Numbered from the stretch's first letter, positions 1 through 9,241 are shown. The stretch: DNA of 64,000 bases from Photorhabdus cinerea (GCF_011189575.1 NZ_PUJW01000018.1:32762-96761), one strand, 5' to 3'. Numbers and translations: made by a program. Notes: a model not told the origin generated them from the sequence alone.

Positions 1-849
1 CTGAGCTTATTTGGCTCCTATGCGGCCCTGAATAATGCGTATGCTAATTATAATTTTTTCCGTGATAGTTCCGGGCGTAGCAATAGCCAGCTAGGGTTAG
101 GTGGCTCCGTATTGGATGACAATAGTCTGTCCTGGAGCGTATCACAAAGCCAAGCTAATCAAGGGCAAGGAAACAGTGGTTCCGTGTCGATGGGATACAA
201 TGGCGCTTTCGGGCAGGCGAACTTGGGATACAACTACGATTCACAGGGGGGGCGTAGTGTGAACTATGGGTTTAACGGAGGATTGATTGCTCATCAGCAT
301 GGTGTCACCTTGGCATCGCGTATTGGCGATGCTGCTGTGTTAGTGCGAACAGCGGGGGTTGAAGGTGTGCGTGTGATGAACTCCAGCTCGGTTACTACTG
401 ATCGCTGGGGGTATGCGGTTATGCCATATGCTAGGACGTACAGCCGTAACAGTATCAGCTTAGACCCGTCATCGCTGCCTGAAGGGGCGAATATGGAGCA
501 AGGCAGCAAGAACGTATTCCCGACGAAAGGGGCTGTTGTGATAGTGGATTACCCCGTACGTATTGGGCAGCAATTGCTGATGAATCTCACCTATCACGGT
601 AAACCTGTACCGTTTGGGGCAATGGCGGGGCTGAAAGGGGAGGCAGATACAAATCTGGCGGCGATAGTGGGAGATGGTGGGCAAGTGTACCTGAGTGGTA
701 TGCCGTCTAAGGGGGTACTGAAAGTGAAGTGGAGTAATACACCGGATAGCCAGTGCGAGGTGGCATTTGACCTGGGAGCACCTCCGGTAAAGAAGAAAGG
801 CGATAAGAGTTGGAGTCCAATGAGGCAACTGAACGAAACCTGCCGTTAA
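1..849 (+). CDS. Fimbrial outer-membrane usher, C-terminal part (5' end outside window)
   Basis: The frame is open from base 1 to the stop at 847-849, so this is the last ~282 residues of a longer protein. The residues show the glycine/serine/asparagine-rich alternating pattern of a PapC/FimD beta-barrel, then a PapC C-terminal-like domain (NLAAIVGDGGQVYLSG, then a Cys about 30 residues before the end and a terminal RQLNETCR). Ushers translocate and assemble chaperone-bound pilus subunits across the outer membrane. The next gene on the same strand is an adhesin-like subunit, consistent with the end of a chaperone-usher operon. Copies of the last ~40 codons recur, inverted, at 7861-8361 and 10096-10240. 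Which fimbria this is cannot be told from this piece; the Photorhabdus mad or mrf loci are possible. Confidence 0.85.
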   Translation: MSLFGSYAALNNAYANYNFFRDSSGRSNSQLGLGGSVLDDNSLSWSVSQSQANQGQGNSGSVSMGYNGAFGQANLGYNYDSQGGRSVNYGFNGGLIAHQHGVTLASRIGDAAVLVRTAGVEGVRVMNSSSVTTDRWGYAVMPYARTYSRNSISLDPSSLPEGANMEQGSKNVFPTKGAVVIVDYPVRIGQQLLMNLTYHGKPVPFGAMAGLKGEADTNLAAIVGDGGQVYLSGMPSKGVLKVKWSNTPDSQCEVAFDLGAPPVKKKGDKSWSPMRQLNETCR

Positions 850-1013
850 AAAGGGATGCTGTATGGTGACAATCTGCACGGGCAATCCAATGCAGAAAAC
901 CAAAAGAAGAGGAATCCCTGAGAGGTGGATGTATTTCGGCTGAGACGGGGTGATGGCAACGAATGAGAAGTTCTAACAGGACAATTGGGGAGTAATCCTT
1001 GGTTGGGTATCGC

Positions 1014-2435
1014 ATGAATATGAATAAAATGTTTATTAACAGGATAATGCAGGCTGTTGGTCGGATGGTAGCTTATCGTTGCCAGTGGCAGTGGCCGACA
1101 TGGGCAGGCGTGATATGCCTATCTGTGGGTATCTTTTCTTCCTCCTCGGTACTTGCTACACAAGTAGAATACTGGAATGCGGCGGCAGTCAGTGATGCGC
1201 TTGGGCCTAGGCAAGCAGTGCCGTGGAATCGCTCTGTCATCACCTATCCAGCATCGGGGAAAGCAAACTTAGGCGCAAATATTGTGTTTCCCAATGTGTC
1301 ATCAATGTTGTGGCAAGGAGATGACCCCAAAATAACGATGGAGAACGCTAAGTTTCGGCTCGTATCTAAGGGGAAAATCTTTGACGCTTTGCAAGTTAGC
1401 TCGGGTACATACAACTGTAAAATTAAAGCTAGCTTTAAGGATAATCGTCCGGGAACAGCGGAAAAGCGTTTTTCGCTGGATATGATGAATAATTCAGGTC
1501 TTAATCAAACTGAATACGAATCTCTTGAAGTAAACAATGGCGATACCAAGGTTGATGAAGATGTAAAAAATGCGGCATTGCAAGATTTCAAATTCGATGT
1601 TTCTTGTAGTGGGGACAACTTTTCATGGCAGCGACATCCCGATCAGAAGATCAAATTCGACACGAGTCCTAATGGTGATCTTGTAGGATTTCAGGTTAAG
1701 ACCTCAAGTGAGAACGATTTTGTGGTTTGGCAACGACCACTAGGTAGTCTCCCTGAGATCAAAGACCCTACAGTAATATTGCAGCCCCCAGAGTGTTTTA
1801 TTCCGGTTTTTACTGGCAGGAGATTTAGCTTTGGTGAGGTTCAGCCAATAGACGAACCCCCGGGAAGCGGTCAGTTCAACCCCGTCAAACTCAAGGACAT
1901 GAACTTTATTATGCGAGTTTCCTGCATTGTCACCGAAGGAGAAAATACAGGTGGCACTGTAATTGTGGTGGCATCTTCTAATCATATAATGCCAGGTACT
2001 CAGAATCAAATGTTGCGGGTGATGCATAATGCAGAGGCTGATAGTAAAGAGATTGATAATGAAGCGTTGGGGGTAAAGCTTGAGCTGTCTAGCGTAGAAG
2101 TCCAAGGACCTTCTAAGAGTGGTCCGGTTAGTTTCAGTGCTGATCCTGATCCTAAATTTAGTTGTATGGGGAATGTTGTTGTGGGTAAAGGTAATACAAC
2201 TCAGTCAATGAATAAGCAAATAACATTTGCCGACGGTAGTAATAGTACAGATGCAGGAACTGGTGGTTTTGTGTGCCTTCAAGTAGAGAGCCCTACACCA
2301 TCTACACCACCTACACAACAGACTACGAAGTTTAACTTCAATGTCACTGGAAGCCTCTGGCAACTCCAGAGATTGAAGCTTTCGGATTATGGTTATTTCC
2401 AGACGAATTTGGACATGACGTTGGTAAGGCCATAG
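1014..2435 (+). CDS. Fimbrial tip-adhesin-like protein with signal peptide
   Basis: A 473-residue protein with a hydrophobic signal segment (WAGVICLSVGIFSSSSVLA) and two parts: an N-terminal region to about residue 250 with a Cys pair (YNCKI and DVSCSGDNFSWQR), and a C-terminal part starting at PPECFIPVF, with further cysteines and a beta-rich end that would fit a pilin/donor-strand domain. That two-domain plan and its place right after the usher suggest the fimbrial adhesin. A TTG at 999 has a better ribosome site (GGGGAG, six bases away), so translation may start there; I chose the ATG because the paralogue at 6946-7740 aligns from that Met. The N-terminal half has two paralogues on the opposite strand, at 6946 and 9242. 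The receptor is unknown. Confidence 0.7.
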   Translation: MNMNKMFINRIMQAVGRMVAYRCQWQWPTWAGVICLSVGIFSSSSVLATQVEYWNAAAVSDALGPRQAVPWNRSVITYPASGKANLGANIVFPNVSSMLWQGDDPKITMENAKFRLVSKGKIFDALQVSSGTYNCKIKASFKDNRPGTAEKRFSLDMMNNSGLNQTEYESLEVNNGDTKVDEDVKNAALQDFKFDVSCSGDNFSWQRHPDQKIKFDTSPNGDLVGFQVKTSSENDFVVWQRPLGSLPEIKDPTVILQPPECFIPVFTGRRFSFGEVQPIDEPPGSGQFNPVKLKDMNFIMRVSCIVTEGENTGGTVIVVASSNHIMPGTQNQMLRVMHNAEADSKEIDNEALGVKLELSSVEVQGPSKSGPVSFSADPDPKFSCMGNVVVGKGNTTQSMNKQITFADGSNSTDAGTGGFVCLQVESPTPSTPPTQQTTKFNFNVTGSLWQLQRLKLSDYGYFQTNLDMTLVRP

Positions 2436-2578
2436 CGCCTGCGGAGAGCGTTATTTTTACACAAATCATTAAATATGGTGGGCGGATTAGCCTATAGGTA
2501 TTTCATTTCAGATAAATCACAGTATTTCATTTCTCATGTGGTAACAGGTAAACCAGTTAGTCACCGGGGGAGAGTAAA

Positions 2579-3070
2579 ATGACAATCAATGTTAATGATT
2601 CAATGCTGCTTCAGATAAGCGGCAGTCAGACCGATTTGCTTGGAAGTCAGACTATTACGGGTAAACAAAGTAATCATGGGGATTTTCGTCTGCCTGCCTG
2701 CTTGTCTCATTTGAATGATACACCGTTGTACATGGCGGTCGCGTATTGGGGATTATTGAAGGGACGCGGATTTACTAAACGTGAAATCAGCCAGGTGTTC
2801 CGGGTGACAGAACGCCGGGCAACAGATGTGATGAATTATATCTACAATGAGCGACGTGATGTGATTGCCTGTGAAAAAGTCTTCTTTCGTGAGAAGCAGG
2901 GAAGTCGTCGGCTGATGCTGATTGTTACGGCAGTCGTTGAACCAATGCCCCAGAAGGGCCAGGCGCCGGTAACGAAAACGGTGAAGTCGACGCGCTCCCG
3001 GACGTCACTACAAGCTAATCACATGCGCACTTGGTTTTTACAACGCGCTTGCGGTCCGTTTATCTCCTGA
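2579..3070 (+). CDS. CaiF/GrlA-type transcriptional regulator of the fimbrial locus
   Basis: 163 residues. The central region (about 43-95: HLNDTPLYMAVAYWGLL, then a helix-turn-helix-like KREISQVFRVTERRATDVMNYI) matches what I know of the CaiF/GrlA family of small activators. The tail is basic (TKTVKSTRSRTSLQ) and could help bind DNA. The ATG has a strong site, GGGGGAGAG, seven bases upstream. It follows the usher and adhesin on the same strand, so a role in fimbrial or lifestyle control, like MrpJ-type regulators encoded at the ends of fimbrial operons, is a reasonable inference. Family call is by motif memory; the target genes are unknown. Confidence 0.6.
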   Translation: MTINVNDSMLLQISGSQTDLLGSQTITGKQSNHGDFRLPACLSHLNDTPLYMAVAYWGLLKGRGFTKREISQVFRVTERRATDVMNYIYNERRDVIACEKVFFREKQGSRRLMLIVTAVVEPMPQKGQAPVTKTVKSTRSRTSLQANHMRTWFLQRACGPFIS

Positions 3071-3102
3071 GTCGTATCACACATGTGGCTATCTGGCGGG
3101 AC

Positions 3103-3498
3103 ATGATGGAAGGCGAGTTTTTATCGATTGTGTGTGTGATGCCTTATGGGATGCTGATAAGCCGGGTGGTACTGGTTATCGGTATCGTATTGCTGGCTGG
3201 CTGTGGGTTTTTGTTAGGCAACACAATTCGCCATTCGCGGTATCCCCGTATGCTGTTAGCGTATTGGTGCCGAACATGGATCTTGCCACTGTTGTTTATC
3301 ACTATCGGGCTGGTATTGATGTTTGGTGTGGGTGGGGAGGGTTGGTTAGACCGCATACTGGATGAAGTTGATTCAGTATTGATTGGTCTGTCCTTTGATA
3401 ACCGGGATGACGTGCGGCTGGTGCCGTCATTGCCGGGTCGGCTGTGGATAGCGCTGTTGGCTGTTCACCTGCTGATTTGCACGGGCTATCCGGTTTAG
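3103..3498 (+). CDS. Small inner-membrane protein, unknown function
   Basis: 131 residues with three likely membrane segments: VLVIGIVLLAGCGFLLG, TWILPLLFITIGLVLMFGVG and a C-terminal LWIALLAVHLLICTG. A soluble acidic stretch (DRILDEVDSVLIG...NRDDVR) lies between the second and third. I chose the ATG at 3103, 32 bases after the regulator gene; the frame is open further upstream, but a start there would overlap the regulator. Its stop overlaps the convergent spoT stop by four bases. It is probably the last gene of the fimbrial transcript. I do not recognise a family. Confidence 0.5.
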   Translation: MMEGEFLSIVCVMPYGMLISRVVLVIGIVLLAGCGFLLGNTIRHSRYPRMLLAYWCRTWILPLLFITIGLVLMFGVGGEGWLDRILDEVDSVLIGLSFDNRDDVRLVPSLPGRLWIALLAVHLLICTGYPV

Positions 3499-5612
3499 TT
3501 TCTGTTACGGCTGACTCGCATCACATCCGGCATAATTCGGATTTTGCGCATAATATTCGCTAACTGAATACGGTCTTTGGTGGTCAGCCGGATAAAAGCG
3601 CAGTAAACACGACCATCTTTCTCTTCTGTATTCATACCTTGAATACTGGAATTGGCTGCGTTAATGGCGGCAGTCAAATTTGCCAGCGCCCCTTGGTGGT
3701 TAAACATATCCACTTTTATTTCGGCAGTGAAATCGTTATTGATCTCTTTATCCCATTCAACCGCCATAAATTTTTCGGGTTCTTTCTGATAACCACGAAT
3801 ATTACGGCAGGATTCATGGTGGATAACCAACCCTTTTCCGGGGCTGATATGGGCGATAATCGGGTCTCCGGGGATGGGGCGGCAGCATTTGGCAAAAGTA
3901 ATCAGCACACCGTCAGCGCCTTTGATGGGCAATTTACGTGCTCTGTTGTTATGGCTACCGGTGCTTGTGGTATTTTCCTGTGCGCCTAACAGGTTGCGGG
4001 CGACGACGATACTCATGGTATTGCCAAGCCCGATTTCAGCCAGTAGATCATCTATGGTCGCGAGTTTCATTCTCTTCAACTCTTTACTGATATTTTCCTG
4101 CGGAATATCAACCAGCTTTTTCCCGTTACCCAACGCGTGATTCAACAGGCGGCGACCTAGCCCAATGGAGTCTTCCCGTTTAAGGTTTTTTAGCAATTGA
4201 CGGATCTTAGCGCGTGCTTTTGAACTGACGACAAAGTTCAGCCAGGCGGCATTTGGGCGAGCGCCCGGTGCGGTTATAATCTCAACGGTTTGACCACTGG
4301 TAAGCGATTGAGATAATGGGTATGGCTGGCGATCAACTCGTGAACCAACACAGGCGTGACCAATATCGGTGTGTACGGCATAGGCAAAATCAACTGGGGT
4401 GGCACCTGCGGGTAATTCCACAATACGTCCCTTCGGGGTAAAAACGTAAATCTCATCAGGAAACAGATCAGATTTAACGCTTTCGATAAATTCAAAAGAG
4501 CTGCCGGCACTTTGTTGTAGTTCCAGCAAACTTTGCATCCAGCGTTGAGCACGAACTTGCGCGGCTGTACCGGATTCACCTTGTGCTTTGTAAGCCCAAT
4601 GTGCAGCAACGCCCATTTCAGCCATTTGATCCATATCTTCGGTGCGAATTTGAACTTCAACGGGCACGCCATGAGGGCCAATCAGGGAGGTGTGCAGGGA
4701 TTGATAGCCGTTAGCCTTAGGGATGGCAATGTAATCTTTGACTCTGCCCGGGCGGGGTTTATACAGGCTATGCATCTGCCCCAAAACCCGATAGCAGATA
4801 TCAACATTATTAACAATGACCCGAAACGCATAGATATCCATAATAGAATGGAAACGTTGTTCTTTGAGGTGCATTTTCCGGTAGATAGAATAGAGATGTT
4901 TTTCCCTGCCGCTGACTTTGCATTCAATACTGGCTTCGGCCAGCCTGCCTGCAATTTCAGACAGAATTTTCTGGATCATCTCTTTACGGTTACCACGGGC
5001 AGCTTTTACCACCTCTTTGATAACCCGGTAGCGGTTGGGGTGGAGGGCTTCAAACCCGAGTTCCTCTAACTCCGTTTTCAGATGATGAATACCCAAACGA
5101 TGAGCTAAAGGGCTGTAGATCTCTAACGTTTCCCGGGCGATACGACGGCGTTTATCTGGACGTAACGCCCCGAGAGTACGCATATTATGGGTACGGTCTG
5201 CCAGTTTGATCAAAATGACGCGGATATCTTGCACCATCGCCATGATCATTTTGCGGAAGTTTTCTGCTTGTGCCTCTTTTTTATCGCGGAAATTCAGCTT
5301 ATCAAGCTTGGAAACCCCCTCAACTAACCCAGCGACCACAGGGCCAAAAGGTTGTGCGATATCCTGAAAGGTGGCGGGTGTGTCTTCAATAACATCATGC
5401 AACAAAGCGGCCATCAGTGTCTCATGGTCGAGACGCATCTCGGCCAGAATACAGGCAACCGCGACAGGATGCGTAATGTAGGGTTCACCACTGGTACGGG
5501 TTTGCCCTTCATGGGCATCCCGTGCAACAGAATAAGCCTGCTTGAGGAGTTCAATTTGACTCCCAGGCAGGTATTTTTGGATAAGCTGATTCAGGCTTTC
5601 AAACAGATACAA
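3495..5612 (-). CDS. spoT: Bifunctional (p)ppGpp synthetase/hydrolase SpoT
   Basis: 705 residues, the usual SpoT length. Order of domains: N-terminal HD hydrolase (GEPYITHPVAVA and ALLHDVIEDTP, residues ~40-80), RelA/SpoT synthetase-like domain (RFHSIMDIYAFRVIV, then GYQSLHTSLIG near 310), TGS domain (IYVFTPKGRIVELPAGATPVDFAYAVHTDIGH, ~390-450), and C-terminal helical and ACT domains ending EIKVDMFNHQGALANLTAAIN. The HD residues are intact, as expected for the main ppGpp hydrolase, which sets the alarmone level in carbon, iron and fatty-acid starvation. It lies 17 bases after rpoZ, as in E. coli. In E. coli trmH and recG follow; here the fimbrial locus does. Confidence 0.97.
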   Translation of the reverse strand: MYLFESLNQLIQKYLPGSQIELLKQAYSVARDAHEGQTRTSGEPYITHPVAVACILAEMRLDHETLMAALLHDVIEDTPATFQDIAQPFGPVVAGLVEGVSKLDKLNFRDKKEAQAENFRKMIMAMVQDIRVILIKLADRTHNMRTLGALRPDKRRRIARETLEIYSPLAHRLGIHHLKTELEELGFEALHPNRYRVIKEVVKAARGNRKEMIQKILSEIAGRLAEASIECKVSGREKHLYSIYRKMHLKEQRFHSIMDIYAFRVIVNNVDICYRVLGQMHSLYKPRPGRVKDYIAIPKANGYQSLHTSLIGPHGVPVEVQIRTEDMDQMAEMGVAAHWAYKAQGESGTAAQVRAQRWMQSLLELQQSAGSSFEFIESVKSDLFPDEIYVFTPKGRIVELPAGATPVDFAYAVHTDIGHACVGSRVDRQPYPLSQSLTSGQTVEIITAPGARPNAAWLNFVVSSKARAKIRQLLKNLKREDSIGLGRRLLNHALGNGKKLVDIPQENISKELKRMKLATIDDLLAEIGLGNTMSIVVARNLLGAQENTTSTGSHNNRARKLPIKGADGVLITFAKCCRPIPGDPIIAHISPGKGLVIHHESCRNIRGYQKEPEKFMAVEWDKEINNDFTAEIKVDMFNHQGALANLTAAINAANSSIQGMNTEEKDGRVYCAFIRLTTKDRIQLANIMRKIRIMPDVMRVSRNRN

Positions 5613-5629
5613 GGCAGACCTACCGTAGA

Positions 5630-5905
5630 TTAACGACGACTTTCCGCGATAGCGGAAACCGCTTGCATTTCTGCTGCTTCCTGCTCTTGTTGTTCCTGGC
5701 GTTCACGGACATCCAGGATTTTACCGTTAATCAGACCCTCTTCCACTTCACGCAGAGCGATAACGGTCACTTTATCGTTCTCTTCAGCAACCAGCGGGTC
5801 TTTACCGCCTGTTTGCAGTTGACGTGCTCGACGAGCAGCGACCAACACCAGGTCAAAACGGTTACCAATTTTTTCTACAGCGTCTTGAACAGTTACGCGT
5901 GCCAT
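5630..5905 (-). CDS. rpoZ: RNA polymerase omega subunit
   Basis: 91 residues, identical in length to E. coli RpoZ, starting MARVTVQDAVEKIGNRFDLV and with the conserved VAARRARQLQTGGKDP and NDKVTVIALREVEEGLI segments. Omega chaperones beta-prime assembly and forms one ppGpp-binding site on RNA polymerase, so its pairing with spoT is functionally meaningful. The charged Gln/Glu-rich tail is normal for enterobacteria. It is followed by spoT and preceded by gmk, all on the minus strand. Confidence 0.97.
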   Translation of the reverse strand: MARVTVQDAVEKIGNRFDLVLVAARRARQLQTGGKDPLVAEENDKVTVIALREVEEGLINGKILDVRERQEQQEQEAAEMQAVSAIAESRR

Positions 5906-5959
5906 ATGTGTGCGACTCCACAGGTAAAGAAATGACTGGGCATAATACTGAAATTGGGT

Positions 5960-6583
5960 TCAGTCTGCCAATAATTTGCTGATTAAAGCATCATGCCGTT
6001 GTGCCTGGCGCTCCCGATGCAGGCGTTCTGAACGGATAATGGTGTGCAGATCGGCCAATGCAGTATTGAAATCGTCATTAACGATTAAATAATCATACTC
6101 GTTATAGTGAACCATTTCTGCAACAGCCTGCTCCATGCGTTTTTCAATAATGTCTTCACTGTCCTGACCCCGACCGCGCAGACGGCGGCAAAGCTCTTCT
6201 TTTGATGGTGGCAGGATAAAAATACTGCGGGCAGAGGGCATTTGTTTGCGGATCTGCTGCGCGCCTTGCCAATCGATATCAAGAAAGACATCAACGCCAC
6301 TGGTAAGGGTTTCTTCAATCACTTTCTGGGATGTACCGTAATAATTACCGAAAACACGGGCGTGTTCCAGAAATTCATGATTATCGATCATTTGGCAAAA
6401 GGCTTCTTCAGTGATAAAGAAATAGTGTTCACCATGATTTTCACCGGGACGCATTGCGCGCGTGGTATGGGAAACAGAAACCTGAGTATCGTACAAAGGT
6501 TGTGTTTTTAATAAAGCCTGAATTAGACTTGATTTACCCGCCCCGCTTGGCGCAGAGACAATATATAATGTGCCTTGGATCAT
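5960..6583 (-). CDS. gmk: Guanylate kinase
   Basis: 207 residues, normal family length. The P-loop SAPSGAGKSSL sits at residues 10-20, followed by the GMP-binding segment (VSHTTRAMRPGENHGEHYFF) and DIDWQGAQQIR. It phosphorylates GMP (and dGMP) with ATP, feeding GTP and ppGpp synthesis. It starts the conserved gmk-rpoZ-spoT order. In E. coli ligB is the divergent neighbour; here about 8.4 kb of accessory DNA separates the two. Confidence 0.97.
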   Translation of the reverse strand: MIQGTLYIVSAPSGAGKSSLIQALLKTQPLYDTQVSVSHTTRAMRPGENHGEHYFFITEEAFCQMIDNHEFLEHARVFGNYYGTSQKVIEETLTSGVDVFLDIDWQGAQQIRKQMPSARSIFILPPSKEELCRRLRGRGQDSEDIIEKRMEQAVAEMVHYNEYDYLIVNDDFNTALADLHTIIRSERLHRERQAQRHDALISKLLAD

Positions 6584-6612
6584 GATGATATCTTGGTTGA
6601 TTGGATAACAAT

Positions 6613-6683
6613 GTATACCCTTTATCTTTCAGGTTGCTGCTTTCACTTACTGCTGCGTTGCAACTTGAAATCTATTGGGTATA
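6613..6683. repeat. Internally deleted ERIC-type repeat
   Basis: The outer arms match the ERIC elements at 13596 and 53071 (GTATACCC, ATCTTTCAGGTTGC ... CAACTTGAAATCTATTGGGTATA), but the central palindrome is missing, leaving about 71 bp instead of 127 bp. The arms are still inverted repeats and could fold in RNA. It lies directly upstream of gmk. Confidence 0.75.
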
Positions 6684-6945
6684 AATAAAAGCAGAATAAA
6701 ATTCTTGTAACAGTATACACGTACCTGCTCATACGTGTCGCGTTACCGATGCATTTCCACAGAAATTTTCTTGGGGAAAGATGGCTAGTGGATATTTTGT
6801 ATCGCCGCTTGTTTGGTTTTACCCGTCGGAATTTATAGGCTGAATGTCTAACTCGCCCTATTCAACCGGGGATTGTTCCCCGGCTGCCTTGTTAAAGATG
6901 ACCATTTGTTGCCATCACCCCCTCCCGGGTAAATTACCTTTACTC
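6684..6945. other. Intergenic region with a remnant of the adhesin leader
   Basis: No convincing gene. The part around 6855-6925 resembles, in reverse complement, the segment between usher and adhesin (compare 950-1000) and the leaders of the two inverted copies (7740-7810 and 9980-10035): each has a CCCC-rich element, a TGTTA element and a GATAACCC/GCCATCACCCC end. This suggests a third, nearly erased adhesin copy. A 60-codon frame here reads through that remnant and is not believable as a gene. Confidence 0.4.
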
Positions 6946-7740
6946 TTAGGGGGTCACTTTCTGCTGGTTATCATTGTTTTCTGCGTGAGGTTGTACTATG
7001 GCTGGATCTTTAAAATTGGGATTTAAACCACCTGGTGGACTCCAGAAAGCAACGTTATAGATATAATAGTTGGGATCTTTGCTGTCTTGCATTTCAATTG
7101 ATGGCACCCCATTCTTCCAGTCACTTTCGAATTTGACTTTCTCTTCAGGTTTCCGCTGCCATGAAAAACCCGTTCCCTTACAGGATACAGTGTAATTCAG
7201 ATCTACTAGTTTGGACTCCATCACGTTACTATCCCCTTTAAACCAGTGGATATCCTTATTTACAACGACTGCATCTGTAAAAAGTGTTGACTTGGCCTTT
7301 CCTGCTGCCTTGTCTTTGCGGTAGGCCGTCATCTCACAGGTGTACTTTCCTGTAACGACGTGTGGAACAACGAAGAGACGGTTTTGCGCTCTAACCCAAA
7401 GCATGAGATCTTTTAACACGGTGGGATACTCTGTTTCTGGAAACTCAACATTGAACCTTGATGGAAAAACACCTATTAAGTTTTTTGTCCCTTTTGGCGG
7501 ATAACGAACTGGCTTACCGTTATTGTTTTCCCCATCCAATACCGGCTGCCCGAGGGCAACAATGGCTAGCTGGGGAACCCAGTCTATGATTTCAGCTTTA
7601 TATGCAAGAACCGGGGTAGAGAAAAGCGCACTTACAGATAAGCTCACTCCCACCACCCATATCGGCCACCGGCGACAATGCGCCGTTATCCGGCCAATAT
7701 CCTGTTTCACTCCGCTGATGGATGTGTTGCCAGCATTCAT
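6946..7740 (-). CDS. Adhesin N-domain paralogue without pilin domain (cassette A)
   Basis: 264 residues, related along its length to the N-terminal half of the adhesin at 1014-2435: signal segment (WVVGVSLSVSALFSTPVLA), a Cys pair (VTGKYTCEM and YTVSCKGTGFSWQRKPEEKVKFES), and a shared end (FKDPAIVQP against IKDPTVILQP). It stops where the full-length protein begins its C-terminal half, so a donor-strand partner for the usher is missing. The frame also allows an ATG at 7791, but the Met at 7740 aligns with the paralogue. It lies on the opposite strand from the operon, preceded by three usher-tail copies. It may be an exported free lectin-like domain, a silent sequence store or a decaying copy. 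Confidence 0.55.
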   Translation of the reverse strand: MNAGNTSISGVKQDIGRITAHCRRWPIWVVGVSLSVSALFSTPVLAYKAEIIDWVPQLAIVALGQPVLDGENNNGKPVRYPPKGTKNLIGVFPSRFNVEFPETEYPTVLKDLMLWVRAQNRLFVVPHVVTGKYTCEMTAYRKDKAAGKAKSTLFTDAVVVNKDIHWFKGDSNVMESKLVDLNYTVSCKGTGFSWQRKPEEKVKFESDWKNGVPSIEMQDSKDPNYYIYNVAFWSPPGGLNPNFKDPAIVQPHAENNDNQQKVTP

Positions 7741-7860
7741 TAAATATTCAGATGGGGATGATTCCCCGATTGTTAGGTTAAAAATTTTCATTCTCTGTGA
7801 TAACCCTGTCCCGGCCAGATTGTATTGGCCTTTTAAGGGTTCTCCTTTTTCAGATGATTA

Positions 7861-8361
7861 TTTTCTGCATCGGATCACCCGTGCAGGCCGTTATTACACT
7901 TACCTGCCTTAACGGCAGGTTTCGTTCAATTGCCTCACATCACTTTCAAGATCCAGGATGATGGCATATTGCTTAAGGTATATTTGCCTGCCATCTTCCG
8001 TTATTGCTGCCAGATTTATCAGCAATTTTTTCTGCATCGGATCACCCGTGCAGGCCGTTATTACACTTACCTGCCTTAACGGCAGGTTTCGTTCAATTGC
8101 CTCACATCACTTTCAAGATCCAGGATGATGGCATATTGCTTAAGGTATATTTGCCTGCCATCTTCCGTTATTGCTGCCAGATTTATCAGCAATTTTTTCT
8201 GCATCGGATCACCCGTGCAGGCCGTTATTACACTTACCTGCCTTAACGGCAGGTTTCGTTCAATTGCCTCACATCACTTTCAAGATCCAGGATGATGGCA
8301 TATTGCTTAAGGTATATTTGCCTGCCATCTTCCGTTATTGCTGCCAGATTTATCAGCAATT
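7861..8361 (-). repeat. Three tandem 167 bp copies of the usher gene 3' end
   Basis: The unit starting TTTTCTGCATCGGATCACCC occurs at 7861, 8028 and 8195 with a constant 167 bp period, and the copies look identical. Read on the minus strand each unit encodes an usher-tail remnant (NLAAITEDGRQIYL, DLESDVRQLNETCR, stop) like the end of the usher at 1-849, followed by the equivalent of the usher-adhesin spacer with TGCACGGG and ATGCAGAAAA. Between the two conserved blocks about 25 codons of the true usher are missing. The array lies directly upstream of the cassette A adhesin. Confidence 0.85.
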
Positions 8362-8458
8362 ACTGGCCGTACACATGGATAATCCAACATGACTATTGCC
8401 CATTGCGTTTGAGGCCGGAGGGAAGACTATCCCGGATAATTAGTCTTATCCCAAAAAC

Positions 8459-8590
8459 TTAGGGGGTTGCGTATAGAATACGGGTATTGCTACGAGAGCC
8501 ATTACCTTTTCCAGAATAGGATCTCGGTATTGCCTTTATAAGGTTATCGCTAATATCCATGCCAAGGGAGAAAATGTCATTTTGATTCAT
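8459..8590 (-). CDS. Short ORF MNQND..., possible cassette leader peptide
   Basis: 43 codons, beginning MNQNDIFSLGMDISDN and ending ILYATP. GGCGAG lies five bases before the ATG. The same start (ATG and the MNQND codons, with a similar ribosome site) recurs at 10344 in the homologous second leader, where the frame then diverges and stops after 24 codons. A conserved start with different ends suggests the first codons of a lost gene, cut by deletion when the usher tail was joined to it. No family is recognised and expression is unknown. Confidence 0.3.
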   Translation of the reverse strand: MNQNDIFSLGMDISDNLIKAIPRSYSGKGNGSRSNTRILYATP

Positions 8591-9130
8591 ATTACTCGCC
8601 TAAATTAAGGTTATATCGGATTTACCTTTTACCTACAGGGGAGCCTATACCATAAAAATTATCTCTTGCGAGTTAAGCTGTTTTTTTACTGAGACTAATA
8701 AGACATAGATAATATTAGCAGCTCTTTTTAAAAAAGGGTAATAGAAAATAGTTATCAGCCGATAACTTTAGGTTAACACTAAATCTGCTTGTTGGTCGTG
8801 GTTTTAAGGTTATTTTCTACAGATAGATTAAAAGCGTGAGCGTAATGAGGTTTAGGCAGAAGAATTTAGAAGAGATATACATCTTTATGACTATTATTAC
8901 GTGAATGAGTAACTTAATTTACTAATAATTAATTGCAAAGTAGGAAATAAGGTGTTGTTAGGGTTTTGTCGTAATTCTTGTGCTGTGTGGTTTATAAAAA
9001 GTCAGTTATTTTGAGGATTTTAATATTTATTTTCCAAACTGTTTCGTGGAGTTATTGCCTTTTCATCTTTATTTGGAGGGTTATTTTAGTAATAACAGCG
9101 GGAGGGGGAGCCGATATTTCAAATGGAATA
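8560..9130. repeat. AT-rich leader, copy 1
   Basis: An AT-rich, gene-free block that aligns with 10310-10860: shared stretches include TTTTGATTCATATTACTC, ATTTACCTTTTACC, AATTTACTAATAATTAAT, TTTATAAAAAG and TAATAACAG near the end. On the minus strand it lies upstream of the MNQND start and the usher tails, so it could be an old fimbrial promoter region. I cannot assign -35/-10 boxes reliably. Bases 9131-9241 hold nothing further. Confidence 0.6.
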
Positions 9131-9241
9131 AACGACAGGCTAAGCCGGGGAGGATGATGCCGGAAATCTGTGAGGATCTCCGGCTGTTCTATTAACGATG
9201 TTTATTTATTGTATCCGTCCTTCTTAATTATCCTGGATAGA

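Noticed and set aside
3132..3365. 77-codon ORF overlapping the small membrane protein
   Set aside because: Alternate-frame shadow; the 3103-3498 frame has coherent membrane segments.
7861..8361. Regular repeats resembling a CRISPR array
   Set aside because: The period is 167 bp with no unique spacers, and each unit is an usher-gene tail remnant.
8004..8392. Plus-strand ORFs of 73-80 codons over the tandem repeats
   Set aside because: They run antisense to the usher-tail remnants and exist only because the repeat unit lacks stops in that frame.
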